This document shows positions 62,816 to 64,000 of a DNA stretch of 64,000 nucleotides, piece after piece. Position 1 is the first letter of the stretch; each line of letters opens with the position of its first letter. The notes under the pieces are model-generated. The model searched no databases. It saw only the letters and a list, made by a program, of their open reading frames with translations, and had not been told where the DNA came from. The translations under genes were made by a program, and so were the position numbers. Location: the NCBI GenBank assembly GCA_034440275.1, contig JAWXBS010000136.1, forward strand, positions 12,969 to 76,968. The letters are read 5' to 3'. The DNA comes from VFBF01 sp034440275. Lineage in GTDB: Bacteria > Pseudomonadota > Alphaproteobacteria > Caulobacterales > Aquidulcibacteraceae.

Positions 62816-64000
62816 CTACTCGCAAACCTCTACATTCGCAACGGTGTCTCTCGGTCCACGACATGTAACAGTGCATTCGTATATCCAAACATTGCATCGG
62901 CTTGGAGTGCAGCTATCAACGATCCTGGGAGTGCCGATCGGAGTGCCTCCGTTACTTCGGCAATTTCTTTCGACCTTGCGGTAGCATTGATCGGACAGTC
63001 CGGACAAAACTGAACTTTCTGCTACCTCTCCTGCCGTATACTCCGCAATTGTACGTTGGGTTTGCTGTTGCATGCGGCATGTGTTGAGGCGTCGCCGGAC
63101 ATCGACTGCAAAAGTGCTATTGGAGTAACTGTTGAGGAAGTTCTGATACGCAGTTCGCGACCGACTTTGTAGCGCTCGGTTATAGGCTGCGCTCTCTTCC
63201 GCCATCATGGTCTGCCTCGCGACTTGAGCGATGCGTTGTCGTTCAAGTTCTGTTTGGCGTTGTCGCTCGACCTCGGCCAAACGCTCTCTTTCGATCTGCG
63301 CTTGCCGGTTTCGCTCGGCTTCGACTTTCCTGTCGTGTTCTCGCTGCGCTTCGCGAGCCGCTGCTTCGTTCTGAGTTCGTTCAAGCGATTCTAGGTGTGC
63401 GAGTGCCTGATTTGTTGTCTCGCATTCGCGTGGACTCGTGCTCAAAAATCGACGGACTTCAGCTGTGTCAGTCGAAGTCTTAACGTCCCGCCACGCAGTT
63501 TCCACTCCCGCGCAAAGAGATACAACTGGCGGCTCCGCCGAGATCTTTTCTTCGGAAGTGTTTGTAGCCGATGAGCTCCGACTTGCGGAGGTGATTCGTT
63601 CGACGAATTCGGAGCCGGCGTGGACGACTGGCTCCCGAACCTGTGGGACGGCGGTAGCCAAAATGCTCCCGGTTGCCAGTAGCCACGCCGCAATCACTCC
63701 AGCTGGTATTCCGGCCGCGTTGGCTGTTGCCTGCGCGGCCCCGCCCAAGGATTGCAGATTTAATCGTCCGGTCTTTAGGTGTCGTCGCAACGCCTCGACA
63801 AGCCGCGCTACGTCACTCCTGTAGTCTGGGTCACCCCGCAAAACGGCTGCGTGGCGATCGGCCAGTGCACGCAAGCTCTCCGGAAGCTCTCCTGACTGAG
63901 GCATGCGTGCGCCGTTCACCAAAATTGGAACGACAAGCAGCCTTGGCGTGCCCAGCGCTGTTTCGATTTCTATACGGACGAGGTCCGCAGGATCATCAAT
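62816..64000 (-). CDS. TIR domain - transmembrane - coiled-coil protein (N-terminus beyond window)
   Basis: The frame is open to the window edge, giving 394 visible codons. The first ~50 visible residues are the C-terminal half of a TIR domain: D-D-P-A-D-L-V-R-I-E-I-E-T-A-L carrying the conserved Glu, then L-L-V-V-P-I-L-V-N-G-A-R-M-P and L-P-E-S-L-R-A-L. A helical stretch follows, a transmembrane segment (about 98-120), a region with A-W-x-x-V-x-x-S-x-D repeats, a Glu/Arg/Gln coiled coil (about 215-265), another Y-x-x-F-L-x-x-Y-x-N-S-x-F-A repeat, and a C-terminal domain with eight cysteines. A TIR face in the cytoplasm and a Cys-rich domain outside would suit a sensor. The A+T content is clearly higher than in ccr, which suggests acquisition. 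TIR NADase activity is possible; no partner gene is visible. Confidence 0.78.
   Translation of the reverse strand: MDDPADLVRIEIETALGTPRLLVVPILVNGARMPQSGELPESLRALADRHAAVLRGDPDYRSDVARLVEALRRHLKTGRLNLQSLGGAAQATANAAGIPAGVIAAWLLATGSILATAVPQVREPVVHAGSEFVERITSASRSSSATNTSEEKISAEPPVVSLCAGVETAWRDVKTSTDTAEVRRFLSTSPRECETTNQALAHLESLERTQNEAAAREAQREHDRKVEAERNRQAQIERERLAEVERQRQTELERQRIAQVARQTMMAEESAAYNRALQSRSRTAYQNFLNSYSNSTFAVDVRRRLNTCRMQQQTQRTIAEYTAGEVAESSVLSGLSDQCYRKVERNCRSNGGTPIGTPRIVDSCTPSRCNVWIYECTVTCRGPRDTVANVEVCE

Overview
The window is about two thirds G+C and comes from an alphaproteobacterium, probably a CtrA/CcrM-type lineage such as the Caulobacterales or Hyphomonadaceae. The evidence is two DUF1134 (EipA-type) envelope proteins, an ethylmalonyl-CoA pathway gene set (ccr, ecm and a malyl-CoA-lyase-like gene), aroK-aroB next to xerD, and a CtrA-type motif with GANTC sites in front of the ribonucleotide reductase gene. 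The exact taxon cannot be read from the sequence.

The dominant structure is a giant palindrome. Positions 1-25516 and 25517-51032 are reverse complements of each other: base x pairs with base 51033-x. There is no spacer, and I saw no mismatch wherever I compared the arms. The centre lies in a CG-dinucleotide tract at 25501-25532. Every gene between 158 and 24943 therefore occurs again in mirror image between 26090 and 50875. The gene at the centre (25112-25516 / 25517-25921) is cut by the junction in both arms. A perfect spacerless 51-kb palindrome is not expected to be stable in a bacterial chromosome, so a fold-back chimera in amplification, sequencing or assembly is the most likely origin. 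The right arm continues through the intact nrdA gene into single-copy DNA (51033-64000), so 25517-64000 is the most trustworthy linear order. For duplicated genes the left-arm entry mainly gives function and motifs; the right-arm entry mainly gives start choice, context and oddities.

Gene order along the right arm outward from the junction: the truncated unknown gene; a subtilase lipoprotein, a membrane-anchored unknown protein and an alpha/beta hydrolase; an iron-type alcohol dehydrogenase; a malyl-CoA-lyase-like gene with a renal-dipeptidase-type peptidase; two paralogous four-helix membrane proteins; xerD, a large secreted unknown protein and a one-helix small protein facing aroK-aroB-CNNM/CBS; a glutathione transferase and glutathione-dependent formaldehyde dehydrogenase; a ZnuD-like TonB receptor facing a sulfate-binding lipoprotein; two DUF1134 proteins; lepA; a small unknown protein; an HTH protein; and a TIR-like gene coupled to the 3' end of nrdA.

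The single-copy part holds nrdA with two NrdR boxes 32 bp apart and a CtrA-type site. It continues with a PQQ sugar dehydrogenase fused to cytochrome c, a DUF155/RMND1-like protein, an EamA transporter, the chain ecm - GNAT - lepB with 4-bp overlaps, a membrane protein and ccr. At the right edge is an incomplete TIR-transmembrane-coiled-coil protein. Ccr and Ecm, with the malyl-CoA-lyase-like enzyme, point to acetyl-CoA assimilation by the ethylmalonyl-CoA pathway. The two TIR proteins look like accessory, A+T-richer additions to an otherwise core region and are the only hints of possible defence or signalling functions. I see no CRISPR array, transposase, integrated phage, rRNA or tRNA gene.
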